Assembly (NCBI RefSeq): GCF_009391885.1
Contig: NZ_VZII01000057.1
Span: forward strand, 1-41,769
DNA length: 41,769 nucleotides
Origin: Pseudomonas sp. MN1F
Lineage (GTDB): Bacteria; Pseudomonadota; Gammaproteobacteria; Pseudomonadales; Pseudomonadaceae
Direction: 5' to 3'
Shown: positions 32,702-41,692 of the stretch, piece after piece
Layout of the letters: each line of letters starts with the position of its first letter
Numbering within the stretch: position 1 is the stretch's first letter
Position numbers and translations under genes: made by a program
Notes under the pieces: generated by a model
The model's input: only the letters and a program-made list of their open reading frames with translations
Told to the model about the DNA's origin: nothing
The model's database searches: none

Positions 32702-34420
32702 GTGCAGCCAAATTCCCGCTTATTCAGTCTATGCCTGTTGGCCAGTGCGCTGTTAGTTGCCGCGTGTTCACCCGCCACGCCCCCGCAAACCCAAAATAGC
32801 CTCAAGGGCGAAGCGGTCAGCGCAGTGAGCGGCGTGATGCGCTACCCGGCCAGCGACTTCGTAGAACAGCAGGCCGGCCAGCGCGGCGGCACCTTGCGCG
32901 TGTCGGCGGCGACCGACGCCGGCAGCTTCGATATCCATGCGTTGTCCAACGGCAACATGCAGTGGATGGGCCGCATCCTGTTCGATTGCCTGGTGTACCA
33001 GGCCGAGGACGGCACCCTTACACCGTGGCTGGCGAAAAGCTGGGATATCAGCGCCGATGGCCTGACCTACACCTTCCACCTGCGTGACGACGTCACCTTC
33101 AGCGACGGCGAGCGCTTCGACGCCGAAGCGGTGCGCGTCAACCTCGAACACATGCGCGACCCGAAGACCAAGTCGCCGCTGGCCGCTGCCTACATCGCAC
33201 CGTACCTGCAGGGCCGGGTGGTTGATGAATTCACCTTCGAGGCCACGTTGAGCGCACCCTATGCGCCGTTTCTCGATGTGCTGTCGCAAGCCTGGCTGGG
33301 GATGATCTCGCCGCGGCAGATTATCGAGGCGCCCGCGACCATCGCCAGCCAGCCGATCGGCACCGGGCCGTTCGTGCTGACCGGCTGGGTGCGTGACCAG
33401 CGCGCCAGCTTCGCCCGCCGCCCGGGCTACCACTGGGCGCCACCGGCGATCAACCACCAAGGCGAGGCCTACCTCGACGGCATCGAGTTGAGCTACGTGC
33501 CCGAAGCGATGATCCGCTACACCTCGCTGGAAGCCGCCGATAACGACATGGCCCTGGACGCCCCGGCACAAAATGCGGCGGCGATCCGCGCCAACCCGCA
33601 GTTGACCCTGCGCAACCGCATCCGCAAGGGCAACCCGATGCGCAGCATCACCTTCAACGTCGAGCGTGTGCCGTTCGATGACGTGCGGGTGCGCCAGGCC
33701 GTGGCCAAGGCCATCGATCGCGATGGCCTGGCGTGGATCTCCGGCTTCGGCGAGTACCTGGCCAAAGGTGACTTTCTCGCCGTGAACACCCCCGGCTACG
33801 ACCCGCTGGCACGCGATGCGCTGGCGTTCGACCCCGCCGCAGCGGGCCGCCTGCTGGATGCCGCCGGCTGGACCGGGCGCGATGCCGAGGGTTATCGCAC
33901 CCGCGACGGCCAGCGCCTCGGGGCGACCATGCTGACCTACGACAACCCCGCGTTCCCGGCCAATGTCTCGGTGGCCGCCCAGGCGGACCTGCGCAAGGTC
34001 GGCTTCGACCTGCGCATCGAGCTGCTGCCGATCAGCAAGGTCATGGAGCTGCGTTACCGCGGCAACTTCGATGCCCTCGGCGGCGGCTACTGGCACACCA
34101 ACACCGCCGATGGCCTGTACATCCTCTACCACAGCCAGTCGATCCCCAGCGCCCGGATGATCGGCCAGAACGTCGGCCACTTCCGCGACGCCCAGCTCGA
34201 TCAGCTGCTCGGTGAAGCCCGGCGCAGCACCGACCTGGCACAGCGCCGCGTGCTGTATCGCCAGGCCCAGCAGCGCCTGGGCGAGACCGTGCCGGCGGTG
34301 CCCTCGGTGGAAAGCCAGATGCTCCTGGCCTACCGCAACGAGGTCGGCGGCGTGCTGTTCGATGGCTCGCACAACGTACCCCTGTTCACCAGCGTGTGGC
34401 TGGCGAAGGAGCAACCATGA
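32702..34420 (+). CDS. ABC transporter substrate-binding lipoprotein (peptide/nickel/opine family)
   Basis: This 572-residue protein has a lipoprotein signal (LLVAAC, lipidated Cys at about 22) and the family 5 solute-binding fold (RGGTLRVSAATDAGSFDIH, LAKSWDISADGLTYTFHLRD, DVTFSDGERFDAEAVRVNLE, and RVRQAVAKAIDRDGL in the second lobe). It resembles the TIGR04028-type binding proteins that I recall next to luciferase-like monooxygenases in sulfur-acquisition loci. The start is a GTG at 32702 with AAGG seven bases upstream. It is the first gene of an operon and overlaps the next gene by ATGA. Confidence 0.88.
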   Translation: MQPNSRLFSLCLLASALLVAACSPATPPQTQNSLKGEAVSAVSGVMRYPASDFVEQQAGQRGGTLRVSAATDAGSFDIHALSNGNMQWMGRILFDCLVYQAEDGTLTPWLAKSWDISADGLTYTFHLRDDVTFSDGERFDAEAVRVNLEHMRDPKTKSPLAAAYIAPYLQGRVVDEFTFEATLSAPYAPFLDVLSQAWLGMISPRQIIEAPATIASQPIGTGPFVLTGWVRDQRASFARRPGYHWAPPAINHQGEAYLDGIELSYVPEAMIRYTSLEAADNDMALDAPAQNAAAIRANPQLTLRNRIRKGNPMRSITFNVERVPFDDVRVRQAVAKAIDRDGLAWISGFGEYLAKGDFLAVNTPGYDPLARDALAFDPAAAGRLLDAAGWTGRDAEGYRTRDGQRLGATMLTYDNPAFPANVSVAAQADLRKVGFDLRIELLPISKVMELRYRGNFDALGGGYWHTNTADGLYILYHSQSIPSARMIGQNVGHFRDAQLDQLLGEARRSTDLAQRRVLYRQAQQRLGETVPAVPSVESQMLLAYRNEVGGVLFDGSHNVPLFTSVWLAKEQP

Positions 34421-35349
34421 AACTGTTGGCGACCTTGCTGCGCCGCCTGCGTGACGGCGTGATCGTGCTGTGGGCGGCGGCCAGCCTGACCTTCCTCGGC
34501 ATGCAGCACAGCGGCGGCGACACCGCACTGGCAATTCTCGGTGGCCCGGACGCCATGCCGAGCGAAGCGCTGCTGGCCCAGGTGCGTGCCGAATACGGCC
34601 TCGATCAACCCCTGTGGGTGCAGTACGGCCATTACCTGCTGCGCCTGGCCAAGGGTGAGTTGGGCGAGTCGTACCGGCTGCGCATTCCGGTCGGCCAGGC
34701 GATTGCCGAACAGGCCGGCGCAACCCTGGCCCTGGCCAGCAGTGCGGCGGTGCTGGCGGTGCTGCTGGCGCTGGCCTCGGCGCTGCTCACCGCCAACCGT
34801 GGGCGACGCCTGCGGGCGCTGGTGTCGGGCATCGAGCTGGTGCTGTCGTCGGCGCCCAACTTCGTCATCGGTACCGTGCTGCTGCTGGCCTTCGCCTTCT
34901 ACTTCCATGTACTGCCGCCGTCCGGTTCGAGCGGTTGGCGCTCGCTGCTGCTGCCGAGCCTGGCCCTCGCGCTGCCGATCGCGGCGGTGCTGGCCCAGGT
35001 GCTGCGCCAGTCACTGGAGCAGGTGCTGGAGCAACCTTTCATCACCCAGGCCCGCGCCCGCGGCATGGGTGACACCGCCGTGCGTCTGCGCCATGCCCTG
35101 CGCCACGCCCTGGTGCCGCTGGTGACCCTGGCCGGCTACGTGTTCGCCAGCTTGCTCGGTGGTGCCGTGGTGCTGGAACTGCTGTTTGGCCGGCAAGGCA
35201 TCGGCCGGCTGATGCTCGACGCCACCGCCTCCAAGGATGTGCCGCTGGTGCTCGGCGTGACCTTGCTCGCCGCCGGCATGTACGTGCTGGTCAACCTGCT
35301 GGTGGACCTGGCGACCCAAGCCATCGACCCGCGTACCGCGCGCCCCTGA
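34417..35349 (+). CDS. ABC transporter permease, DppB/NikB type
   Basis: This 310-residue protein has six predicted helices. The N-terminal helix and periplasmic loop (EYGLDQPLWVQYGHYLLRLA, GELGESYRLRIPVGQAI) are typical of DppB-type permeases. The coupling-helix segment TQARARGMGDTAVRLRHALR contacts the ATPase. The start codon overlaps the stop of the binding protein (ATGA), which implies coupled translation. Its partner permease lies 3.7 kb further on, after three enzyme genes. Confidence 0.9.
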   Translation: MKLLATLLRRLRDGVIVLWAAASLTFLGMQHSGGDTALAILGGPDAMPSEALLAQVRAEYGLDQPLWVQYGHYLLRLAKGELGESYRLRIPVGQAIAEQAGATLALASSAAVLAVLLALASALLTANRGRRLRALVSGIELVLSSAPNFVIGTVLLLAFAFYFHVLPPSGSSGWRSLLLPSLALALPIAAVLAQVLRQSLEQVLEQPFITQARARGMGDTAVRLRHALRHALVPLVTLAGYVFASLLGGAVVLELLFGRQGIGRLMLDATASKDVPLVLGVTLLAAGMYVLVNLLVDLATQAIDPRTARP

Positions 35350-35370
35350 ATTCACCAAAAAGGAACTGTC

Positions 35371-36615
35371 ATGAGTCAAACCCCGATTACCGACGCTGAA
35401 CTGGATGAGCGCCTTGCGCCGATCTACGCGCGCATTGCCGAAGGCGCGGTGGCCCGCGAGCAGCAGCGCACCCTGGCCCATGAGCCGGTGGCCTGGCTGC
35501 GCGAAGCCGGCCTGGGTGCCCTGCGCGTTCCCCGTAGCCACGGTGGCCTTGGCGCGACCTTGCCGCAGTTGCTGCGCCAGCTGGTGCGCCTGGGCCAGGC
35601 CGATTCCAACCTGCCGCAGATCTTCCGCGCCCACTTCGGCTTTGTCGAAGGGCGCCTGTCGTCCAATGACGCGGCCTCCCAGGACTACTGGTTCGCCCGC
35701 GTGGTGGCCGGTGAACTGTGGGGAGCGGCCATGGCCGAGCGCACCGACAGCACCGGCAATACCGTGCAGCTCAGTGAAGGTGAGGGCGGTTACCGCCTGG
35801 ACGGTGAGAAGTATTACTGCACCGGCACCCTCTACGCCGACTGGGTCGCGGCGGTGGCCAACCACGGCGACGACTTCGTCAGCCTGGCGGTGCCAACCCA
35901 TGCGCCGGGCGTGGAGCGGGTCGATGATTGGGATGGCTTCGGCCAGCGCCTGACTGGCAGCGGTACCACGCGCTTTACCCAGGTGAAGGTTCAGCCGGAG
36001 CACCTGTTGCGCCGCTTCGCCAAGGGTGAGTTGCGCGCCGAATCCTACCTCACAGCGTTCTATCAGGCGGTACACCTGGCGACGCTGGCGGGCATCAGCC
36101 GCGCGGTGTTGGCCGATGCCGTGGCCTTCGTCCAGGGCCGCACCCGTGCCTTCGGTGTACCTGGGCAATCGCAACCGGCCGCCGACCCGCTGGTGCAGGC
36201 GGTAGTCGGTCGGCTGTCGAGCCTGGCGTTCGCCGCCGAGGCCCAAGTGGCAGCCGTGGGCCAGAGCCTGCAGGCGGTGTTCGAAGCGGGGCAGCAGGGC
36301 GAGGTGCCCGAGCAGCTGTACACCGACGCCGAGATCCACACCTTCCAGGCCCAGCAGATCGTCCTGCCGCAAGTGCTGCAAGCCAGCACCTTGCTGTTCG
36401 AGGTCGGCGGCGCCTCGGCCACCAGCACTACCCGGCGCCTCGACCGCCACTGGCGCAACGCCCGCACCCTGGCCTCGCACAACCCGGCGATCTACCGCGA
36501 GCAGGCGCTGGGCGACTACTACCTCAATGGCATCAGCCCGGCCCAGGCCTGGCGCGCTCGCCATGCTGCCGCCAGCCAAGGGCAGGGCAGTGGCGACGAA
36601 GCCAGCGCAGTCTGA
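35371..36615 (+). CDS. SfnB-like sulfur-acquisition flavoprotein (acyl-CoA dehydrogenase fold)
   Basis: This 414-residue protein has the acyl-CoA-dehydrogenase three-domain fold: an N-terminal helical part (AWLREAGLGALRVPRSHGGL), the middle segment WGAAMAERTDSTGNTVQL, and C-terminal helices with ASATSTTRRLDRHWRNARTL. Loss of the CoA-dehydrogenase features, together with the gene neighbourhood, fits the SfnB/DszC-like flavin monooxygenase branch. Those members oxidise organosulfur compounds with reduced FMN supplied by a separate reductase. AAGGA precedes the ATG. It follows the DppB-type permease by 21 bases, in one operon. Substrate is inferred from context only. Confidence 0.85.
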   Translation: MSQTPITDAELDERLAPIYARIAEGAVAREQQRTLAHEPVAWLREAGLGALRVPRSHGGLGATLPQLLRQLVRLGQADSNLPQIFRAHFGFVEGRLSSNDAASQDYWFARVVAGELWGAAMAERTDSTGNTVQLSEGEGGYRLDGEKYYCTGTLYADWVAAVANHGDDFVSLAVPTHAPGVERVDDWDGFGQRLTGSGTTRFTQVKVQPEHLLRRFAKGELRAESYLTAFYQAVHLATLAGISRAVLADAVAFVQGRTRAFGVPGQSQPAADPLVQAVVGRLSSLAFAAEAQVAAVGQSLQAVFEAGQQGEVPEQLYTDAEIHTFQAQQIVLPQVLQASTLLFEVGGASATSTTRRLDRHWRNARTLASHNPAIYREQALGDYYLNGISPAQAWRARHAAASQGQGSGDEASAV

Positions 36616-36629
36616 TCAGGAGACCCCGC

Positions 36630-37952
36630 ATGAGCAGCAAACAGATGAGCCTGGGCATGAACATCCTCGGCTTCGGCTCGCATTCCGGCGCCTGGCGCCA
36701 GGGCGAGGCGGCACTCGATGCCTACATCGACGTCAACTACTACCGCGACATAGCGCGCATTTCCGAGCGCGGTTGCCTGGATGCGATCTTCCTCGCCGAC
36801 GGCCCGGCGCTGCCGCCGGATGTGTCCGCGCAACCCGGCGGGCGCCTGGAGCCGACCGTGCTGCTCACCGCCGTGGCCGCCGCCACCGAGCGCATCGGCG
36901 TGATCGCCACCTGCTCCACTACCTACAACGAGCCGTTCAACCTGGCCCGGCGCATCGCCTCGCTGGACCATATCAGCGGCGGCCGCGCGGCCTGGAACGT
37001 GGTCACCAATGCCGGTGACGCAGCGGCGCAGAACTTCGGCCTGGCCGGCGCGCCCTTGCACGTAGACCGCTACGGGCGTGCCGAAGAGTTCGTCGACGTG
37101 ACCCTGAAGCTGTGGGACAGCTGGGAAGATGACGCGATCATCGGCGACCGCGCCGCTGGCCGCTTCGCTGACCCGCGCAAGGTTCACACCCTGGACTTCC
37201 AGGGCAAGCACTTTCAGGTCAAGGGCCCACTGAACCTGCCGCGCTCGCCCCAGGGCCGGCCGGTGCTGGTGCAGGCCGGTTCGTCCGAAGGCGGCAAGGC
37301 ACTCGGTTCGCGCTATGCCGACGCGATCTTCACCACCCAGACCACCCTGGCCGATGGCCAGGCGTTCTATCAGGAGATGAAAGTCCGCGCCAAGGCGTGG
37401 GGGCGTGATCCGCAGCACCTGAAGATCATGCCCGGCCTGTCGACCGTGATCGGCAGCACCGAGGCCGAGGCCCATGCGCGCTTTGACGAGCTCAATGCCT
37501 GGCATGGCGAGCATGGCCTGTTGCAGCAGGTAGCGGGGCGCATTGGCATCGACGCCCGCGAGCTCGACCCGGATGCGCCGTTGCCGTGGGAACGGATTGG
37601 CGCGGTGGCGGACTTCGAGCGGGGCTCGCACGGCTTTCTGGAGGCCCAGCTGAACCTGGCACGTCGCGAGAACCTGACCATTCGCCAGCTGTCGCGGCGG
37701 ATTCTGGTCGGGCATCGGCTGGCCGTCGGCACACCTGAGCAGGTCGCCGATACCCTGGCCGAGTGGTTCCTGGCCGGGGCAGGTGATGGCTTCAACATCA
37801 TGCCCGACATGTTCCCGTCCGGCGCGCGGGTGTTCGTCGAGGAGGTGGTGCCGCTGCTGCAGAAACGCGGGCTGTTCCGCACCGAGTACACCGGCACCAC
37901 TTTGCGCGAGCACCTGGGCCTGCCCAAGGCCGTGAACCAGTTTGCCGCGTAG
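36630..37952 (+). CDS. NtaA/SnaA/DmoA-family FMN-dependent monooxygenase
   Basis: This 440-residue luciferase-like TIM-barrel flavoprotein has ISGGRAAWNVVTNAGDAAA (the NtaA-family flavin-site motif), an early ARISERGCLDAIFLADGPAL, RPVLVQAGSSEGGKALGSRY, and DGFNIMPDMFPSGARVFVEE near the end. Members cleave C-N or C-S bonds (nitrilotriacetate, dimethyl sulfide, dibenzothiophene sulfone) with reduced FMN and O2. I recall a subfamily (TIGR04027, KPN_01858) tied to this kind of ABC importer. No flavin reductase gene is in the window. AGGAG precedes the ATG; the gene begins 14 bases after the SfnB-like gene. Confidence 0.9.
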   Translation: MSSKQMSLGMNILGFGSHSGAWRQGEAALDAYIDVNYYRDIARISERGCLDAIFLADGPALPPDVSAQPGGRLEPTVLLTAVAAATERIGVIATCSTTYNEPFNLARRIASLDHISGGRAAWNVVTNAGDAAAQNFGLAGAPLHVDRYGRAEEFVDVTLKLWDSWEDDAIIGDRAAGRFADPRKVHTLDFQGKHFQVKGPLNLPRSPQGRPVLVQAGSSEGGKALGSRYADAIFTTQTTLADGQAFYQEMKVRAKAWGRDPQHLKIMPGLSTVIGSTEAEAHARFDELNAWHGEHGLLQQVAGRIGIDARELDPDAPLPWERIGAVADFERGSHGFLEAQLNLARRENLTIRQLSRRILVGHRLAVGTPEQVADTLAEWFLAGAGDGFNIMPDMFPSGARVFVEEVVPLLQKRGLFRTEYTGTTLREHLGLPKAVNQFAA

Positions 37953-37980
37953 TCCAAACACCTTTTTCAGGAGATTTCCA

Positions 37981-39036
37981 ATGCGCTACCGCCCCCTGGG
38001 CCACACCAACCTCCAGGTCAGCCTGCTCAGCCTCGGCACCATGACCTGGGGCCACCAGAACACCGAACAGGACGCCCACCAGCAACTGGACGCCGCCCTC
38101 GCCGCGGGCATCAATTTCATCGACACCGCCGAGATGTACCCCACGCCCACCCGCGCCGAAACCTGGACCACCACCGAGCGCTACATCGGCAGCTGGATCA
38201 AAGCCCGCAACAACCGCGACAGGTTCATCCTCGCCAGCAAGATCGCCGGCCCCGCCCGCGACCCCGGTGGCCAGGCGCACATCCGCGATGGCCTGTCGCA
38301 CCACGACCGCAAGAACATTGTCGCTGCCCTGGAAGGCAGCCTGCGCCGCTTGAACACCGATTACCTGGACCTCTACCAGCTGCACTGGCCCGACCGCACG
38401 AGCAACTTCTTCGGCATCCGCGAATACCCCTATGCCGATGACCACCCGGAAACGGCCGCCATCGAAGAAACCCTCGCGGTGCTCGACGAACAGGTCAAAG
38501 CCGGCAAGGTGCGCCATATCGGCGTGTCCAACGAAACCCCGTGGGGCGTGGCGCAGTTCCTGCAGCACAGCGAGGACCAAGGCCTGGCGCGCATCGCCAG
38601 CATCCAGAACCCCTACAGCCTGCTGAACCGCCTGTACGAGAACGGGCTATCGGAGTTCAGCCATCGCGAAGGGGTCAGCCTGCTTGCCTACTCGCCGCTG
38701 GCATTCGGGGCACTGACTGGCAAGTACCTGAACGGCGCCAGGCCGGAGGGTTCACGGTTGTCGTCGGTGTATCGCACGTTCAATCGTTACGGCAGCGAGG
38801 AGGCCAACAGCGCCATCGGCAGCTATGTGCAGATTGCGCGGGAGCATGGGCTGACACCGGCGCAATTGGCCTTGGCCTTCGTGATTCGCCAACCGTTCGT
38901 GGCCAGTGCGATCACCGGGCAGACCAGCTTGCTGCAGTTGCAGGAGAACCTGAGTGCACTGGATGTGCAGCTCAGCGAAGAAGTGCTGGCCGAGATCCAG
39001 GCCGTGCATCGGCGCATCCCCAATCCGGCACCGTAA
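37981..39036 (+). CDS. Aldo/keto reductase (Tas-like)
   Basis: This 351-residue (beta/alpha)8 NADPH-dependent oxidoreductase has the AKR signature NFIDTAEMYPTPTRAE (catalytic Asp and Tyr), the lysine in FILASKIAGPAR, and the histidine in DLYQLHWPDR. KVRHIGVSNETPWGVAQF and the C-terminal FVIRQPFVASAITGQTS complete the cofactor site. Length and sequence resemble E. coli Tas. In this operon it may reduce an aldehyde or ketone released when the monooxygenases cleave the imported compound. That role is inferred. GGAG lies ten bases before the ATG. Confidence 0.9.
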   Translation: MRYRPLGHTNLQVSLLSLGTMTWGHQNTEQDAHQQLDAALAAGINFIDTAEMYPTPTRAETWTTTERYIGSWIKARNNRDRFILASKIAGPARDPGGQAHIRDGLSHHDRKNIVAALEGSLRRLNTDYLDLYQLHWPDRTSNFFGIREYPYADDHPETAAIEETLAVLDEQVKAGKVRHIGVSNETPWGVAQFLQHSEDQGLARIASIQNPYSLLNRLYENGLSEFSHREGVSLLAYSPLAFGALTGKYLNGARPEGSRLSSVYRTFNRYGSEEANSAIGSYVQIAREHGLTPAQLALAFVIRQPFVASAITGQTSLLQLQENLSALDVQLSEEVLAEIQAVHRRIPNPAP

Positions 39037-39076
39037 CCCTTGTTCGCGGGGCACAGGCGACAACAGAAGGACCGAC

Positions 39077-39925
39077 ATGAACGCGATTGCATTGACACCC
39101 CCCATCGTGACCCACACCTGGCAGGTTCGCCCAGGCATTACGCTGGCCTGGTTCATCCTGGCCCTGCTCCTGCTGGCCGTAGCCTTCCCCAGTTGGCTAT
39201 CCCCAACCGACCCCCTGGCCGCCGACGCCCGCCTGGCCTACCTCCCACCCAACAGCACCTTCTGGCTCGGCACTGACGAAAACGGCCGCGACGTGCTCAG
39301 CCGCCTGATCCACGGCACCCGCCCATCGCTCTACATCGGCCTGGCCGCCACCCTGGTCGGCCTTGGCCTGGGCACGTCGCTCGGCCTGCTCGCAGGCCTG
39401 GCCCCCGCCTGGCTGGACAACCTGCTGATGCGCGCCGTCGACGTCCTGCTGGCGTTCCCTGACCTGTTGCTGGCGCTGGTCATCATCACCCTGTTTGGCC
39501 AGGGCACCAGCAACCTGATCCTCGCCGTCGGCATCGCCTCGGTGCCGCGCTACGCCCGCCTGGTCCGCGCCCAGACCCTGGCCATCCGCCACGCCGGCTT
39601 CGTCGAAGCGGCTGTCACGCTGGGCCGTAAGCGCTCGGCCGTGGTGCTGGCCCACGTGCTGCCCAACGCCGTGCAGCCGGTGCTGATCCTGGCCTGCATC
39701 GGCCTGGGCGGCGCGATCACCGCCGCTGCCGCGTTGAGCTTCCTCGGCTTCGGCGCACCACCGCCCGCGCCGGAGTGGGGCGCGATGATGGCGGTAGCAC
39801 GTAACTTCATGGCCAACGCACCCTGGCTGATGGCCTGGCCGGCGTTGGCGATCACCCTGACCGTCATTTCCATCACCGTCATCGGCCGAGATTGGCTGCG
39901 CCGTAGCGAGGGCAGAAACCCATGA
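39077..39925 (+). CDS. ABC transporter permease, DppC/NikC type
   Basis: This 282-residue protein has six predicted helices. HGTRPSLYIGLAATLVGLGL and the preceding FWLGTDENGRDVLSRLIHG are the classic DppC-type N-terminal motif. RHAGFVEAAVTLGRKRSAVV is the ATPase-coupling segment, and ALSFLGFGAPPPAPEWGAMM closes the family pattern. AGAAGG precedes the start. Its stop overlaps the start of the ATPase gene (ATGA). Confidence 0.9.
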   Translation: MNAIALTPPIVTHTWQVRPGITLAWFILALLLLAVAFPSWLSPTDPLAADARLAYLPPNSTFWLGTDENGRDVLSRLIHGTRPSLYIGLAATLVGLGLGTSLGLLAGLAPAWLDNLLMRAVDVLLAFPDLLLALVIITLFGQGTSNLILAVGIASVPRYARLVRAQTLAIRHAGFVEAAVTLGRKRSAVVLAHVLPNAVQPVLILACIGLGGAITAAAALSFLGFGAPPPAPEWGAMMAVARNFMANAPWLMAWPALAITLTVISITVIGRDWLRRSEGRNP

Positions 39926-41571
39926 GCATCTTCGAACAGCACCCGGCACCCTTGGTGGACATCCGCGACCTGCGGGTTAGCTTCAACGGCGTGCCGGTTG
40001 TGCACGGCGTCGACCTGCAACTGCACGCCGGGCAGTGCCTGGCGCTGGTGGGCGAATCGGGCTCGGGCAAGAGTGTGACGGCCCGCACGCTGGTCGGCCT
40101 GACCGGGGCCGGCGCTCAGGTGCAGGCACAGCGGCTGGCGTTTGCCGGGCAGGACCTATGCCGGCTTGGCGAGGCTGACTGGCAGCGCTTGCGCGGTGGA
40201 CGCATTGGCTTCGTCATGCAGGATGCGCTCGGTTCACTCGACCCATTGCGGCGCGTAGGCGCCGAGATCGAAGAACCGTTGCTGTTGCACACCGACCTGG
40301 CCGCCGAACAGCGTCGCTTGCGCGTGCTCGAACTGCTGCGCCAGGTCGGTGTGCCTGAGCCCGAAGTTCGCGCCCGGCAATACCCGTGGCAGTTGTCTGG
40401 AGGCCTGCGCCAGCGTGCCTTGATTGCTTCGGCCATCGCTTGCCAGCCGCGCCTGTTGATCGCCGACGAGCCCACTACCGCGCTGGACGCCACGGTGCAG
40501 GCGCAGATCCTCGACCTGCTGGAACACCTGCGCGCACGTGACAACAGCCTGCTGATGGTCAGCCACGACCTGGCCGTGGTCGCGCGCCTGGCCGACTGGG
40601 TGGCGGTGATGCGCCATGGCGTGGTGGTGGAGCAGGGCACGGTCGAACAGATCCTGCAGGACCCGCAGGACCCTTATACCCAACGCCTGCTGAGCGCGGC
40701 GCGGGCAGTGCATTTCCAGCGTCCGGCCGCGCCGGCCCTGGCGCTGGTGGAGGGCACCGTGAACCAACAACCGGTGGTGCTGGAAGCGCGTGGCCTGAGC
40801 AAGGCTTTCGCCGGGCCGGATGGCCAGCTGCGTCAGGTGCTGAATGATGTATCTCTGCAATTGCGCGCCGGGCAGACCCTCGGCGTGGTCGGTGAGTCCG
40901 GTTCTGGCAAGAGCACCCTGGGCCGCATCCTGCTGGGGCTGGAGCGGCCGGAACAGGGCAGTGTGCACTTGGCCGGGCAGGACTGGCTGGCGCTTTCCGC
41001 CGCGCAGCAGCGCCAGGCCAGGCAGGGCATTCAAGTGGTGTTCCAGGACCCGCTGGCCTCGTTCGACCCGCGCTATACCGTGCTGCGGGTGCTGGCCGAG
41101 GCGTTGGCCCAGGCGGGTGTGCCGCGTGGGTTGCAGCGTACCGAGGCGGTTGCGTTGCTTGAGCGGGTGCAGTTGCCGGCGGGGCTGCTCGACCGTCGTC
41201 CCCTTGAGTTGTCGGGCGGGCAGCGGCAGCGCATCGCGATTGCCCGGGCGCTGGCGATGAAACCCAAGGTGCTGGTGCTGGATGAGCCGGTGTCGGCGCT
41301 GGATGTGTCGGTGCAGGCGCGGATTCTGGCGTTGCTGGCGGAGCTCAAGGCGGAGTTGAACCTGGCTTGTCTGTTCATCTCACATGACCTTGGGGTGGTG
41401 GAGCAGGTCAGTGATCAGGTGCTGGTGATGCAAGGGGGCAGGGTAGTGGAGCAAGGGGCGGTGGCGCAGGTGCTCGGGCAGCCGCGTCATGCCTATACCC
41501 GAGCCCTGCTCGATGCAGTGCCGCATCTGCCGGCGGCGCGGCCTCGCTGGATTGAGCGGATTGCCGTGTAA
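39922..41571 (+). CDS. Fused double ABC ATPase (DppD-DppF type)
   Basis: This 549-residue protein carries two complete ABC ATPase domains in one chain. The first, at about 10-260, has Walker A GESGSGKS (44-51), signature LSGGLRQRALIA and Walker B LLIADEPTTALD. The second, at about 288-545, has Walker A GESGSGKS (near 324), signature LSGGQRQRIAIA and Walker B VLVLDEPVSALD. In most peptide/nickel importers these are two genes (DppD and DppF); fusion is a known variant (GsiA-like). It powers the two permeases encoded in the same operon and is the last operon gene. Confidence 0.92.
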   Translation: MSIFEQHPAPLVDIRDLRVSFNGVPVVHGVDLQLHAGQCLALVGESGSGKSVTARTLVGLTGAGAQVQAQRLAFAGQDLCRLGEADWQRLRGGRIGFVMQDALGSLDPLRRVGAEIEEPLLLHTDLAAEQRRLRVLELLRQVGVPEPEVRARQYPWQLSGGLRQRALIASAIACQPRLLIADEPTTALDATVQAQILDLLEHLRARDNSLLMVSHDLAVVARLADWVAVMRHGVVVEQGTVEQILQDPQDPYTQRLLSAARAVHFQRPAAPALALVEGTVNQQPVVLEARGLSKAFAGPDGQLRQVLNDVSLQLRAGQTLGVVGESGSGKSTLGRILLGLERPEQGSVHLAGQDWLALSAAQQRQARQGIQVVFQDPLASFDPRYTVLRVLAEALAQAGVPRGLQRTEAVALLERVQLPAGLLDRRPLELSGGQRQRIAIARALAMKPKVLVLDEPVSALDVSVQARILALLAELKAELNLACLFISHDLGVVEQVSDQVLVMQGGRVVEQGAVAQVLGQPRHAYTRALLDAVPHLPAARPRWIERIAV

Positions 41572-41649
41572 GCCTGTGCCGGTCTTTTACGAATGGGACA
41601 ACCAAGGCGGACAGCGGTGACCTCACAGGAGGGACTGGCCCGAAACAAA

Positions 41650-41692
41650 CTGTAGGAGCGGATTTATCCGCGATGCGCCGCGCGGGCGGCGC
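41650..41692. repeat. REP element plus partial palindrome interrupted by the IS
   Basis: CTGTAGGAGCGGATTTATCC begins a REP at 41650. After GCGATG it runs into GCGCCGCGCGGGCGGCGCT, which matches the arm of the palindrome family at 138-193 up to the point where the IS begins. The IS therefore seems to have entered this palindrome. Confidence 0.6.

Noticed and set aside
32768..34723. 651-codon open frame opposite the substrate-binding protein
   Set aside because: It is an antisense shadow of a clear lipoprotein gene, rich in R, G, A and H, without domain features.
36519..37961. 480-codon open frame opposite the monooxygenase
   Set aside because: It is an antisense shadow of an NtaA-type gene with intact motifs.
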